From the NCBI GenBank assembly GCA_039619475.1, contig CM077115.1:537200315-537264314 (forward strand): 64,000 bases of DNA, read 5' to 3'. Within the stretch, counting starts at the first letter, position 1, and every line of letters begins with the position of its first letter. Below are positions 12,156 through 25,000 of this stretch, one piece after another. The stretch comes from Icerya purchasi. Taxonomy: Eukaryota > Arthropoda > Insecta > Hemiptera > Monophlebidae. A model generated the notes under the pieces. That model was not told the origin of the DNA. It was given only the letters and a program-made list of their open reading frames with translations, and ran no database searches. Made by a program: the position numbers and the translations under genes.

Positions 12156-13155
12156 TATTTTAGTTATGATAGATTGGTAAAACGATAAGCGTTACTCGTT
12201 TTGGAATATTTATTTAGATTGTATGTTTTAACCTATAAACAACCGAGTTCACCTCACTCATTCACACATACCAAAATCTTTCAAATGAATCACACATGAG
12301 TGGAGATTACAATATCAATTATTCAATGAAAATTAGACGAACATAGATAAAATTGAGAACCGCACTATATTCCGAGAAAAAAAATAACGTCAGTATTATT
12401 GTTTTATTTACATTTATACGTGCGAATCGGACAAATTCAGAAAAAAAAAAAGGTTTAAAGAAAGAATACTAACAAATGACAAAAAGAGTAATTCAATAAA
12501 TGCAAATTTTGTCCACAGTTCCAAAAAAAGAAAAAAAAAAGGAAAAAAAAAAGTATGCGCAGAATTATATAGTTAAACTGCTTACCACCATATAATATGT
12601 TGACTTATCGAGTCATAGATATCAGCATTCTTTTAATAAAGTAATAGAAAGAATAGTCAATTTCGAAATACTAAGAAACCTTCTGTTGAAAGAATTAAAC
12701 AGCAAACTAAAAATAACCTCGCAATATCATTACGCTGGTAGGAATAAATACTGAAAGAATACTGAAATGGTCCAAAGTAAAAGAAAAATTATCAGCTCTG
12801 TTAGATTATGAAAAACAAAAGCAAAAAACAATTTCTAGACACTAATCAACTCGATTGAAAACGGGAAAAAAAAGTTTAATGACAAAAAAAAAAAAAGAAG
12901 CAATTGACCTTCAACAAACTTCATGTAGTTTTTTAACGTTCTTATTGAGTATCGAAAGTGTAACATCATATGTACAAAAAAGGTAAAGGGAAAGCCATTT
13001 TCAATAAAAATGTAGTATGTGTGTACGTTCTGATATTGTTTCGAATAAACGATTCACTAGCAATGATAATACACAAAAAAAGTTTATATTTCGATAACTT
13101 TTTTTTTTTAACGTATCGCCGAGTAAAGAGATATTAAACATGTATGTATTCATAC
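12156..13155. other. Region downstream of DNAJA3 exon 7
   Basis: AT-rich, with several A-rich tracts at 12440-12900. By position it should include the last DNAJA3 intron and possibly the last exon and polyadenylation site on the minus strand, but I could not identify them. Confidence 0.4.
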
Positions 13156-13369
13156 CGGACTTTGTGGAGGATATACCGTGTATCACACCGGGTGTATCTG
13201 TTTCTAATTCTGCGTAGGACAGCGCTATAGCCTTTTGTTTTTTGGTAAGCGATTTTGGTACTGAAATTTTCAGATGTACGTAATGGTCTCCGTAACCGAG
13301 AGAATTCACTTTTTTCATTCCTTGTCCATTTAATCGTACTGTGGTATGAGATGAAGTACCCGGTTCCAC
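13156..13369 (-). CDS. DNAJA3: DNAJA3 exon 7: end of C-terminal domain
   Basis: After acceptor ATTTCAG it encodes [20 protein letters not shown], followed by [18 protein letters not shown] and [20 protein letters not shown]. These are the hinge and last strands of the J-protein C-terminal domain. The most likely end is the donor TCCG/GTATGA at 13156, phase 1. If that donor is not used the frame continues for about 50 unrelated-looking residues to a stop at 13001. I could not identify the expected final short exon further downstream. Confidence 0.9.
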
Positions 13370-16300
13370 CTGAAATAATTAGTTATAAATTAAAATATAA
13401 ATTTTATAACGTCGTAATTAAGTTTTTCCTTCGAATGATGTAAATAAGTTATAGAGTTATCTATTTCTTAAGATGATGTGTAATTTTTTGGGGCTAAATC
13501 GGTCTAAAATACAGTTTCTATAATCCGCACATGCTATAACTGTTCATTTCGACAATTTTCTTGCGTACAGATTGCATTTTTATCATCATAATATTGCACA
13601 GTGTTCCGAAGAAGCATATATTTCCATGTTTCATTTTTTTCACTCCCTTCTAAATCAGAAATATTTAATATCGTACATAGTACTGAAGAAGTTCAATTAT
13701 TACACAATGCGTTCAAAAATTTCACAAACCTTCTCATCAACAGAGAAATTTATTCTTGATAGCCTTAGAATTCATGAGTTACTTACGGTGAAAAGTAACA
13801 TTTTATTTTCATATTTCAAGAAATGACGCTCAAAATTTAAAAAAAAAAAAAAAAACAAAATAACATTGATAATTTTCGAATTATGCATTGGCAACTTACA
13901 TTCATATGTTAACACGCATCAGTCGATAATACCATTTATAATTAATAATATAAACTGACGATGAAGCAAATATACCGTAACAATTTTATCTTCATAGAGT
14001 CCGGTTATGCGTATGGTTCCTCCGAGTAATGCTTGCGAAACAGATATTTGAGCGTCAGTATGAACGTCCGGACCATCGCGTTTAAAATAATTTGAACGGG
14101 CCACTTTAAAAGTAACGAATACCTCTTTTCTACCTACGGACACCCTAACTGTTTGCCCATCTTCCACTCCTAAATTTTTAAAAACAAATAAAATACATAC
14201 TAATTAACACCGTGACTACCCGCGCCAAATTAAACAGAAAAAATACCTTTCATGCTTATTAAAATTGTTGACGTGTTGTGCAATGTCGTAATTCAAAAAA
14301 AAAAAAAAAAACAGATGTTACTACGCTGGTCTACTACTCAAAGGTAATGCTCCCGATGTTCTAACTGACGAAAACGAATGAAGCCAATTTAAAAAAAAAA
14401 AAAAAAAAGTATATTTAATAAATTACACGGTTACTTTTCGAAATATTTACCGTTAATATGTATACATTTTTGGATTGGTAAAATGCATTCGTCGATTTGT
14501 ATCGGTGTAAAATTAGGGAGTTTGTTTTCGAATCCAATCTTTTGTATACACCACTTTACTCCGCCACCCGACTTGAAATAAATCCATTTCAAGCTTCTTT
14601 CACCTTGGAAAACAGAAAAAAAAAAAAAATCGTAGGCAGCGAAATCGAGGCTGTACGGAGTATAAAATGGATTCAAGCTTTAGCTGCTCCATTTTGACAA
14701 CTGTTTGTCAACTGACTGCGGTGGACTGCACATAATCGTGATGCAAAAGGAGCCGCTTATATTAAGGTCTGACACATCGAATTCTTGCTTTCAGTTTGTC
14801 TAAAATCCCGCAATATTTATATCGTACAAAACTCTGTCAGTTCCAAAAACCATCATCATGGTTTTCCCAGCCGATTTCGCTGTTTTAAACTTCCGGACTC
14901 ATGAAGAATATGGACGGTGATATTTCAGCGATTGCCATTTACTTTCGCGATCGTAGTAATACATCAATGTCTCACTGCCAGTCACAATACTGCGAAGAAA
15001 CTCATCTTTTCCTTTTTTTAGTAGCACCGCAGCAATTCAACACGTGCATCTCTTCTTTGTTTCTTCATTTCTTTAGTCAACAATCCCAATGATCACTGGC
15101 GCATGCTTTTTCAAACGCGAAATTTTTAATAATGTTACCCACTTTCGATTGCGAAATATCTAAGTGCGCATCGATCTTGAGCTGTTTAATTTGTCAGTTT
15201 CCACGATTAACAGCTCAACCCTTGCAATTTTATCATCCGTTATGGCTGTTTTTGGTCATCCCTACTGAAATTCATCAGACATTCCAAGTTCAGTAGGTTC
15301 AGTTTTTTCGCCAACGTAACTTATCGTCGAATATTACTGATATCAACAGTTCCATCCTCACAAACTGACACGTTAAGCGAGCATGAATTTCTTTCGGTGC
15401 ACACCTTTTGTTTATTAAAAATTCTATCATCGCACGTTGCTTCAAACGACTTGACAAAATTAATTTCTATAAGCATAAAACACGAACGTGTTGCACTAAA
15501 CAACGAAATTTAGGATGCTGTACAAAATTAAACGCCGAACAAGAGCCACATCTAGCATCTGCCTATCCCCTCACTTCTTCTAGAGTTCCGCACTGCAGGC
15601 GACAAACTGCCAAAATTGAGCAATTAAAGTTTAAGCCCAATTTACATCCTCCGTACAACAACGTGTCTCATTCCTTGCGTTTGTATTCTATTTTAGAAAA
15701 AGGGGAAAAAAAAAACTGAAAGAAATTCGTTATTAGTCAAATGGAGAAAGTGAAATAGTTAATACAAGATTGAATCCGAAAACAAACTCCTAAATTCAAC
15801 GCCGACATCTTTAGCAAGTAGATTTTACAAATTCAAAAACGTATAGATGTTAATATACTTTTTTCTTCATTTTAAAACCGGTATTCACTTTGTCAACTAG
15901 AAGGCGAGTTAAACGATCGAGGAGGCATTACTTTTGAAAGGACTCTCGTACAATCTTACATTTTATTTATAGCCTTTCTTCTTAAAACAATTTCGCGATT
16001 TTTACTTGATACTAAATTTTAGCCGTTTCCACATGTTTGTATTATTTACTTTTAAAGTTGCACATTACACATATTATATAATCATAACTGTACTTTTACA
16101 ATGTACAATTTACCTTTTTTTGTTAAAAAAAACAACTAATTTAACCTAATGACTACAAAAAATCTTGATCACAACATCTCTGGGCAGTCTTTGCAATAAA
16201 ATCGGTTAACTTTTCAATTATACAAACATCTCATTAGATTACAGAATGTGGATCATTATATTCAGTAAGAAAATTAACTTAAAAATGGAATTAAACAAAC

Positions 16301-19300
16301 GTTATGGAATTATAAATTTGACAAGAATTCAGACAAATGTTTTATAACAGCAACATGCGTAGAAAATAATGCTTGAATCTGCATTCCCGACATAATTTAA
16401 AAAGGTAAGAACTTTGTTTGTTTTTTATTGAAATTAAAAATTGTATAGTTTTTAGTGGAGCATATGAAACATGTTAAAAGAGAAATGATTGCAGATGTAT
16501 AATATGACACACGGCAAACAATCAATCGTCAGTATACCTAAATATGTATATATAAATAAAAATAAATATCTCCGCGGTGCTAAATTTTTTTTTTTTCGTT
16601 TTTTTTTACCTGTCCTTCTTACAGTTATTTAAAAAATAATAAATTTAAATTACCCGCAGGCACTGGAACAGTAACTTTTCGCCGTTGCACAATGGTTCCT
16701 TTTCCCTGACATTCGCCGCATGGATTTCTAATAATTACTCTGGCGCCGTGACAATTACGACACGTAGTTCTCATTACAAACGGACCTAAACATATTAAAG
16801 AAAATGTTTTAATCGACTTTCATTAACGTATATCGCTTTGACATTTACACCCTGTCAAGAAAGTATCGGGAATTGTTAAATAAAACGAACAATTTTTAAT
16901 TTTCATCCAAATTTATTTTGACACCTTCAAAATAACATCCATTCGAAGCGATGCACATATGCCAACGCTTTTTCCACTCGGCAAAGCACTTCTGATAGGC
17001 GGTTTCCGGGATGGCCTTTAGCTCTCGCGTCGCATTCGTCTTGATGTCATCAATCGATTCGAAGCGCATTCCCCGTAGCGGAAATTTGAGTTTTGAGAAT
17101 AGGAAGAAGTCGCAGGGTGCTAAATCTGGTGAATACGGCGGTTGTTCGATGATATTTACCGAGTGTTTGGCCAAAAACTCATTCACAATTATGGCTTTGT
17201 GAGACGGCGCATTATCGTGATGGAGAATCCAAGAATTGTCGACCCACAAATCGTTACGTTTACGACGGATAGCCTCTCTCAAACGTCTCAAAACACTTAA
17301 GTAAAACTCTTTGGTGACTGTCTGTCCGGCTGGCACATATTCATAGTGTACCACGCCTCGAATATCGAAGAAAACAATCAACATGATCTTCACTTTCGAT
17401 CGGCTTTGGCGAGGTTTTTTCGGCTTTGGCGCGCCAATTGGCCGCCATTCGGACGATTGCTGGTTCGTAAGCGTGTCGTACTCGTACACCCATGTCTCGT
17501 CACCAGTAATTATCTTTTCCAAGAAGGTAGGATCCAAATTGGCTCGATCCAGCATGTCTGCAGCTACCTGTTCTCGGTACTTTTTTTGAAAGAAATTCAG
17601 GTCTTTCGGAACAAGCCGAGCCGCAACGCGTTGCATACCCAATTTTTCGTGCACAATCGTACGTACGCTCTCGTGTGACATGCCCAATCCATGAGCCATC
17701 TCTCTCAAGCTCACATGACAATTTTCAGCAACGATTTCCTTGATTTTATCGACGTTATCATCGGTCACACTCGTTGAAGGCCGTCCAGAGCGAGGCATGT
17801 CTTCGACCGTCTCCCGACCATCCTTGAACGCTCTGTACCACTCGTAAACCCGCGTTTTTGATAAAGCAGATTCACCAAAAGCCTTCTGTAACATTTTCAG
17901 TGTATCGGCACAAGAAATTTCGTTCGAAACACAGAATTTAACACAAGTACGTTGTTCAATATTTTCACTCATTGTAAAACTTCGACAAAACCTTCAAGGT
18001 CGACTGATTTTAACAGCTGCTGTAAACACACTGGTTGACAGATCGCGCTAAAAATAGGCATCATAATACAAAACAGTTGTACCAACCTGGAAAAAAAAAA
18101 TTATCTGCCTAGCTATTACCCGGGAGATTTAAATTGACAATTCCCGATACTTTCTTGACAGGGTGTATTTAAAAAATGTTGACAATTACCATCTTTTGGA
18201 GTTAAAATTAAATCACTTTGCTAAATATACCCGAACATTTATTCGTTGTCTAACATTTACGGAGTTCAAATATATTAAATCACATAGTCGAAAATATATA
18301 ACCGATTTGCCCAAATACGAATATATGTCCGAAGGAGTTACCCATGCCCATCCCTTTTTGCCAGTGTATTCTCCTGCACTCAAATACCATATTTCCTGAG
18401 AGTTTCGTAGCTTTCTGTTAATGATTTTAAAAATTTATCAATGAAATTTTTTCTTTCCCTTTTTTTAGAAGTAACTAAAACTGTTTGGATAAAGAGTTTT
18501 AAACATACAATAATATTTCAAAATTTTGATAATATTATCGGCATCAGTGCTAGAATGCGTTCATTAAAACTTAAAAATTACCATCCATAAAGAAATTCAA
18601 GATGCTTTATTTTATTTTTTAATTTTTGTTTAGACATATCTAATTTTAAAATCTAAATTCTTATTTCTATCATGCTTTTTTCAATATCAGGAGAATGTTT
18701 GTGTTCTATTGAGAAAATTTAATTCTGATCAATAATTTCCCGAATGCATTAACATTTTTTAATGTTATCAAAGATTAATTTTTTTTTTTGCATAAAATTT
18801 ATCATCTCCTTTGGTAATCAGAAATTACACCAATATGCAACAGAAAATCGAACGAAGCAGATCTACAAAACAGTTATATGTGACCTTTGCAGAACTACAA
18901 AAATTGCTATAACAGAGTAAATGTGTAGAAATAAGCAAAAATAAATATAAACATGTAATGTACGATGGAAAACCATTAATGAAACATAATAACACAATGA
19001 ATACAATAAAAATCTGATATTTCATTACTAAGTGAGTACTTTCAACAACTTCAAAGATATTTGGATAAAATAAACAATTCTAAAAATAAGCACTCAATTC
19101 CGCATTGAAAATTAAAAAACATCCTTTTAGTATTCCGAAAAATGTGTTAAAAAACATATTTATGTATTTTTGTAATTGAAAATATCCAACTTTTATAAAT
19201 ATTCTTATCAGAATATGTAACAGTCGAAATATATTTTCCAATAATTAAATTCTAAAATCATTATCATATGGTTACATTTCCACGTTCCAATGAGGCAAAA

Positions 19301-21971
19301 TAACCACGTTTCTAACATTATAAATGCTATCTCAATCAGCTTTTCCTTCATTCGAATAATCAGAAGCGAAACCGAACCAAGATAAAACTGTTTTACCGTT
19401 GTTATATACACGAGTACAAATAGGCAAAAAAAAAAAAAATGCAGCGAACCAAAAATATTTTGTTAGACGCTCAATTCCATGTTTAATACAAATTTTTATT
19501 TACAAACTTACCCACTTTCAGATGTACCTTTACGGCCAAAATGCGAAGAAAAATGTTCAATAATTATACGTACACAATAGCGATCAGTACGCTTATCATA
19601 GAATTTGCCGTTGCCTACAACACGACTAATAGCGAATATTTTAATTTAACGGATTTCGTTGATTAATATTAGATGCCCCGATGTGGTAATCTATACGTTT
19701 TCGCCATACGGGCATCGCTACAACGAAAGATATATCTTCTCCGTTCAGTTTCGGTTTTTTTGAGCATATTAATAATGTAATTAAAAGAAACTTTAAGTAA
19801 AGTTTACAACAGCAACCCGGAACAGTTAGCGAGGATTTAAGATTTGAATGTAAATAATATTTCCGGTAACTGCTACTGAAACTCTTGTCGTCGCAGGAGT
19901 CTTTAATAATCTGCATGCAATTAAAATGTCTAAAATATTCTAATGAAATCTATTTTTCTTATAGAACATTATTGTTACACTGCATAATTACTAAATTGTG
20001 GACACAAATATTTTAAAAAAATTAAAAGATATTATTATAAAGAATTATTTTTATAATGCAATGTTTTTACGTAATTATAGATTATAAAGTAATTCAATAG
20101 TGTGTCACACGTTATAAAATTACTTCCCGCAACTTTGACCATAATTTATTCCTTCTTTGCAGAAATACTTATTAGAGAATCGACCATTTCTGAAGGTTCC
20201 ATACTATCCGTTTTTTATTCTTTCTATTTATCACTCTCAACATTCACTTGTTCTATGACCGCCTCCTTCCTTGGACTTTAAATGTAAATGATTTTGACTT
20301 TTTTTTGGTTTCTTTATGAATATATTTATGTAAAAATTCATTGCCTATCTAGAAAACGTCTATCACGGTTCGACAAAAACTCACGTTTAGCTGAAGATTT
20401 TCGGCCTCTCTGCAACGTACGTAGATCACGATTTAACGAATGCCGAGAGTTTCAATCAACTTAAGAACACAAACGGCCATCTTTTTTGAAAAATACAAAA
20501 TTAACAATTGAACCCATAATTTTCTCCTCTTTATCTTACGCACATAAAATATTCCATTTACAAATCGGTTGTGGGTTATTCGCGCCGCCAATCTAGAATC
20601 ACATGTTTGAGAGAATACCCCTTCTTCCACTCGCAAGCGCATTTTGTTCTGGTTTTTCTGATTCCTTTACTCAGAATTTTATAAAAATGAATTTAATACC
20701 TCTGAGGCTACTAACGTAACGGTTCAAACTAATAAAGAATATCTTGTTTCTACTTGCGCCAGAAATTAATAAAATGTTATCCAGAATTTACATTTATCGC
20801 GCGCTTCGATAAATGCTAAGGTATTAAAATCAAAATTTTTAAGAAAATTTTAATAATGTTAATTTAATAAAAAATGAAAATACAAAAATGCTTTATCAAT
20901 TATAAATAATTAAAAATGAAAAAACCAATTTAGTACTGAAAAAACTAGTATTTCCGGAAACAATGAGTGAGAGAAGTTGATCAAAATAAGAAGCTCTAAA
21001 AATAATTGTATCAGTGTTATATTTGATATCTCCATATACATTTTAAACATTGACTATATTGTATTGCGTAAGAAAATGGTGAATCCATGAATTTCCAGAT
21101 CTAACATAACTAATATGAGCTCTTAATTATTTATAAAATTTTCAAATATACAAAACAGAACTATCTTTAATTATATGACGAAACCAAAATATAACATTCA
21201 GAAATATTACGACGATTTTTTGTTTTTGCATAACAGTATCGTGAAACGTTCACTTAGCACAATGAACTGTGTTTTAAATAAAATTAGGAATAAAATAGGA
21301 ATAGAAACTCTAAAAGCATTGATAAAAAAAACATCAAAGTACCATGAATGAAGAACTCGTTTGTTACGACGATACAAAAAAATGATTATTATTATTAACC
21401 GCTAAATAATAATCAAAACAATACACCAGCTAAAAAAATATTTCCTAACAAATGTTTTAATTTTTACATTAGAACTGTTCGTGAATATTAGGGAGTGAAT
21501 TGCGTTTAAAAAAAGGACAAAAAAGTTGTATTATAACCAAAGGCGAATTTAGACAAAATATGTTCCTGAAATAAAACCGTACGTGTGTGGTGTCCCTTTT
21601 ATATTATTACTACGACTTTTTTTTTTGAATACGAATATCTACATTCATTTAGGTGGCGTAGTTACGGACGGTGTCGTAAAAAAAAACCTAAATAAATATT
21701 CTAAGAATAAAGAACATTTCTCTTTTTAATCCATTTTTTGCGAACAATTATTGTTGTTTAATTATTAGCGGTTATTTAAAATAATACAAAGATCAAATCA
21801 TAAAGAGATTTTAATGTCATTCACCAGCTACGGGGTAAAACAATATTTATTCATTATAGAAAATTTCTCAGAGCTGAAGTCTAGTACAACATAGGATTTT
21901 GTAAAATAACCTTTCAATGTAAAATTTAAAATTTATCGTCATTGTACACAAAGATATATTGCAAAATTTAA

Positions 21972-22021
<50 letters not shown>

Positions 22022-25000
22022 CATCTACAAATGACAACCCCTTACGCGAATTAAAACCCCAAAAAATCAATTATACAATATAGAAGTAAAAAAATAAGAA
22101 TACAACTAACCGGTGCTAACGGTTTCCATTCCAGTACCATCGCAATACTGACACTTCTGCGCAGTACATCCCGGTTCAGAACGAGTTCCTCTACATCTAG
22201 GACAAGTATCTACAACGTTCATATTAACATCCTTATTACATCCACGAGCTGCTTCTTCAAATGTCAGTGACATTACAATCTGTTTAAGTATTAGGCGGAA
22301 GCACAGTTAATTTAAAACATTTTACGATACTACACATGTAACTTTTTAGTACTTTAAAGGAAAGGGCCATCAAGCGTTATAGGCATTAATTTTTTTCCAA
22401 TTTAATATACATTAATAAAGTATCACCAACATAATAATATCAGAAAATTCTGTCAATCCCGAGCGGGTTTCAAAAAAATTTACTTTAATCTCAGAAAATT
22501 TACGATTAAGTAGAGAAGAAAGATAAAATATTCACATTATGTCAAGCTGACAACTTTTTTTAGAATTATTTTTTTGTAAAACAAGAAAATTTATTTACGT
22601 TGTAAATCGTATTCTCTTCTCTTCGGAATATAGTGACGTATATCATACGTTTTTCAATTAAATATAGATCATTTTATATCTTATTCAACTTTTAGCTCAT
22701 CAATGAAAACATATACCATGAGGATGATATTTAGAAGTGTATTTATAGGGAAGGGATAATTTGTAATATGTGTTTCAAAATCAATAATACTTTTTATGAT
22801 TTACAGTTTTTACATACGTAATTTCTATACACGATGAAAGTAAATATTTCACAACGAACGTTATAAAAACTGCGCAAATGTAACATATATTACACATGTT
22901 TTGATGTAAAAAAAAGACAGAGTTATTTCAGTAAACAAAGATGATTGAAAAAATTCAGCATTTTATCAAAATCAATTAACGAAATTTTGTTTACGGAAAA
23001 CAACAGGAAGTAGATTAAAACAAGGATTTTAATTCCATCTTAAATCAATGTTTATTTTTTTAAATATATAATTTATAAATATTACAAACAGAATAAAATT
23101 TTAAAGCCACGAAAAGTTCAAATTTTCTAACCTACCTCTTTAGCAGCACCATGACCGAAAGAAGATTCGGCATAATCTTCGAAACTATCCTCCCTAAATC
23201 GTGCACCAGATCCGAATATTTTGCGGAAAAATTCTTCCGGATCAATATCTGATTGAAAATTCCAATTTCCGCCGCCGAAAGATTCATTTCCCATTCCGTA
23301 AGAACTAGATGCTCCGGAACCGGCGGAAGAACCCATTTGATCAGACGTTGTTCCCCAAGCATCGTACTGTTTCCTTTTATTTTCATCACTTAAAACCTAG
23401 ATAATTTTTTTTTTTTGGGGGGGGTGATAATTGAATTTATATAATGTTATCTCTTCAATCATTAATATAATGCAACATTACACACACACACACACCCGCG
23501 CACACACACACCACATATATATAATATCTTTAGTTATGAAAAAATTAGCACGCGCTATTGTCTAAAGAAACATTTTCTTAACAATTTGAAAATATTACAA
23601 AAGCTTATAACTTTGATCGTTCTAACTTGAAACGAATGCTACACATGCACAAACTACGTGCTTAATACGACATATCTACATCGATTAAATTTAAATTAAA
23701 TACGCTAAAAATAGATTTCTTTGGTAAACATTTCAGTAGAAAATACGCAAATGTATGAGATGCAAATAACCGAAAAAAGCTCAACTAGCTACATAAAGAG
23801 GTCGCATTAATACGTAGAAAACCGCCAAATGTTCCTATCAACACAAATTTAAAGTTAAAATAAATCTGGGTAAAACTGAAGCTATTTTATTTATAGAAAA
23901 ACATATTAAAAATTAGAAGCTCTTCATATGACTATAAAAGAACAAAGGAAGTAAAGTAATTTCTTCTAACTGTCCTTATTTTGAAAATAACCTTTTTAAA
24001 GGAAAACAGACATGGTTTCATCATGAATAAAGAACAAAGCATAAGACATACATAAAACGGAGCTTAGAATAAGTACTAAGAAAACAATTTATTCTCGACA
24101 GATCTAACCGGCCATGCATTTAAAAATTAAATTATATAAATTCAGATAACTGGTTCTTTCACATCATGAGGTAAAACAGTTACGCTTTCCTTTTTCGTTT
24201 GCAACAATTTATTTTTCAAATAATGATATATTCATATATTCGATTTATGTACCATTTTATTTTTATTAATTTAATCTTCAAATAGTTCTATACTTCTGCG
24301 ATAGATGTAACTACTTTTTAATCTAATTAATCATTGCGATTTATTACCATAAATTACACTCTAGTTTTATTAGCCTATTAGAATTACACACAACTGCAAG
24401 TGAAAGTGAATTCAAAAGCGAAAAACCTAATTATGATTTACCATTAATGTGAACTACTAAACGTAATGTCACAAGTCGATTTTTCTATTGGTAAAGTATT
24501 ATATTACAAACTGCCTTAAATCATAATCTAGATCATAATAGTAGCATAAACAGTATTTAAAAAAATTATTTTTATGCCGAAATACATATTTAAAGTATAT
24601 CTAGCAATTAAAGTTTACAAAAAAAATAAAGATCCATAATCCTAAATAAAAATGAAGGTTATTTATCTTACTGACGAACAAATTTTAAGTACAGTAAAAC
24701 TTGAAATATAAATTATACAAAAGCAGCTTACAAAAACCGGCTAATAAATAATGGTCAGTTTTAGAATCGGCTAATACTGATCGCTTTTAAAAGCAGTTAT
24801 TAAAAGCGACTGATGAAATTAGCAGTTTTCCAAATTATTAAAATAATCGCATTATTTGTTTCAAAAAAGAAGAAAAAAAAAAAAAACGAATTAGAGCAGT
24901 CAGTCATTAGTCGATTATATCCTTCACTAATATAAAAAGGCTGTTCCATGTTAACTGAGACTACGCTTCGTATAGGAATACAACGCCATCTATCGATTAA

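Larger units (their letters stand above)
16786..22110 (-). other. DNAJA3 intron 4
   Basis: A 5.3-kb intron, GTTAGT...TTTAG, holding an intact mariner near its 3' end and an (AT)22 microsatellite near its 5' end. The remainder (18.2-21.9 kb) is AT-rich with no recognised element. Confidence 0.9.

Noticed and set aside
13001..13155. Read-through C-terminus of DNAJA3 to the stop at 13001
   Set aside because: The extension has no family resemblance, and a GTATGA donor sits at the point where homology ends; kept only as an alternative.
17011..17721. Several ORFs overlapping the intact mariner
   Set aside because: Shadow frames of the 358-codon transposase.
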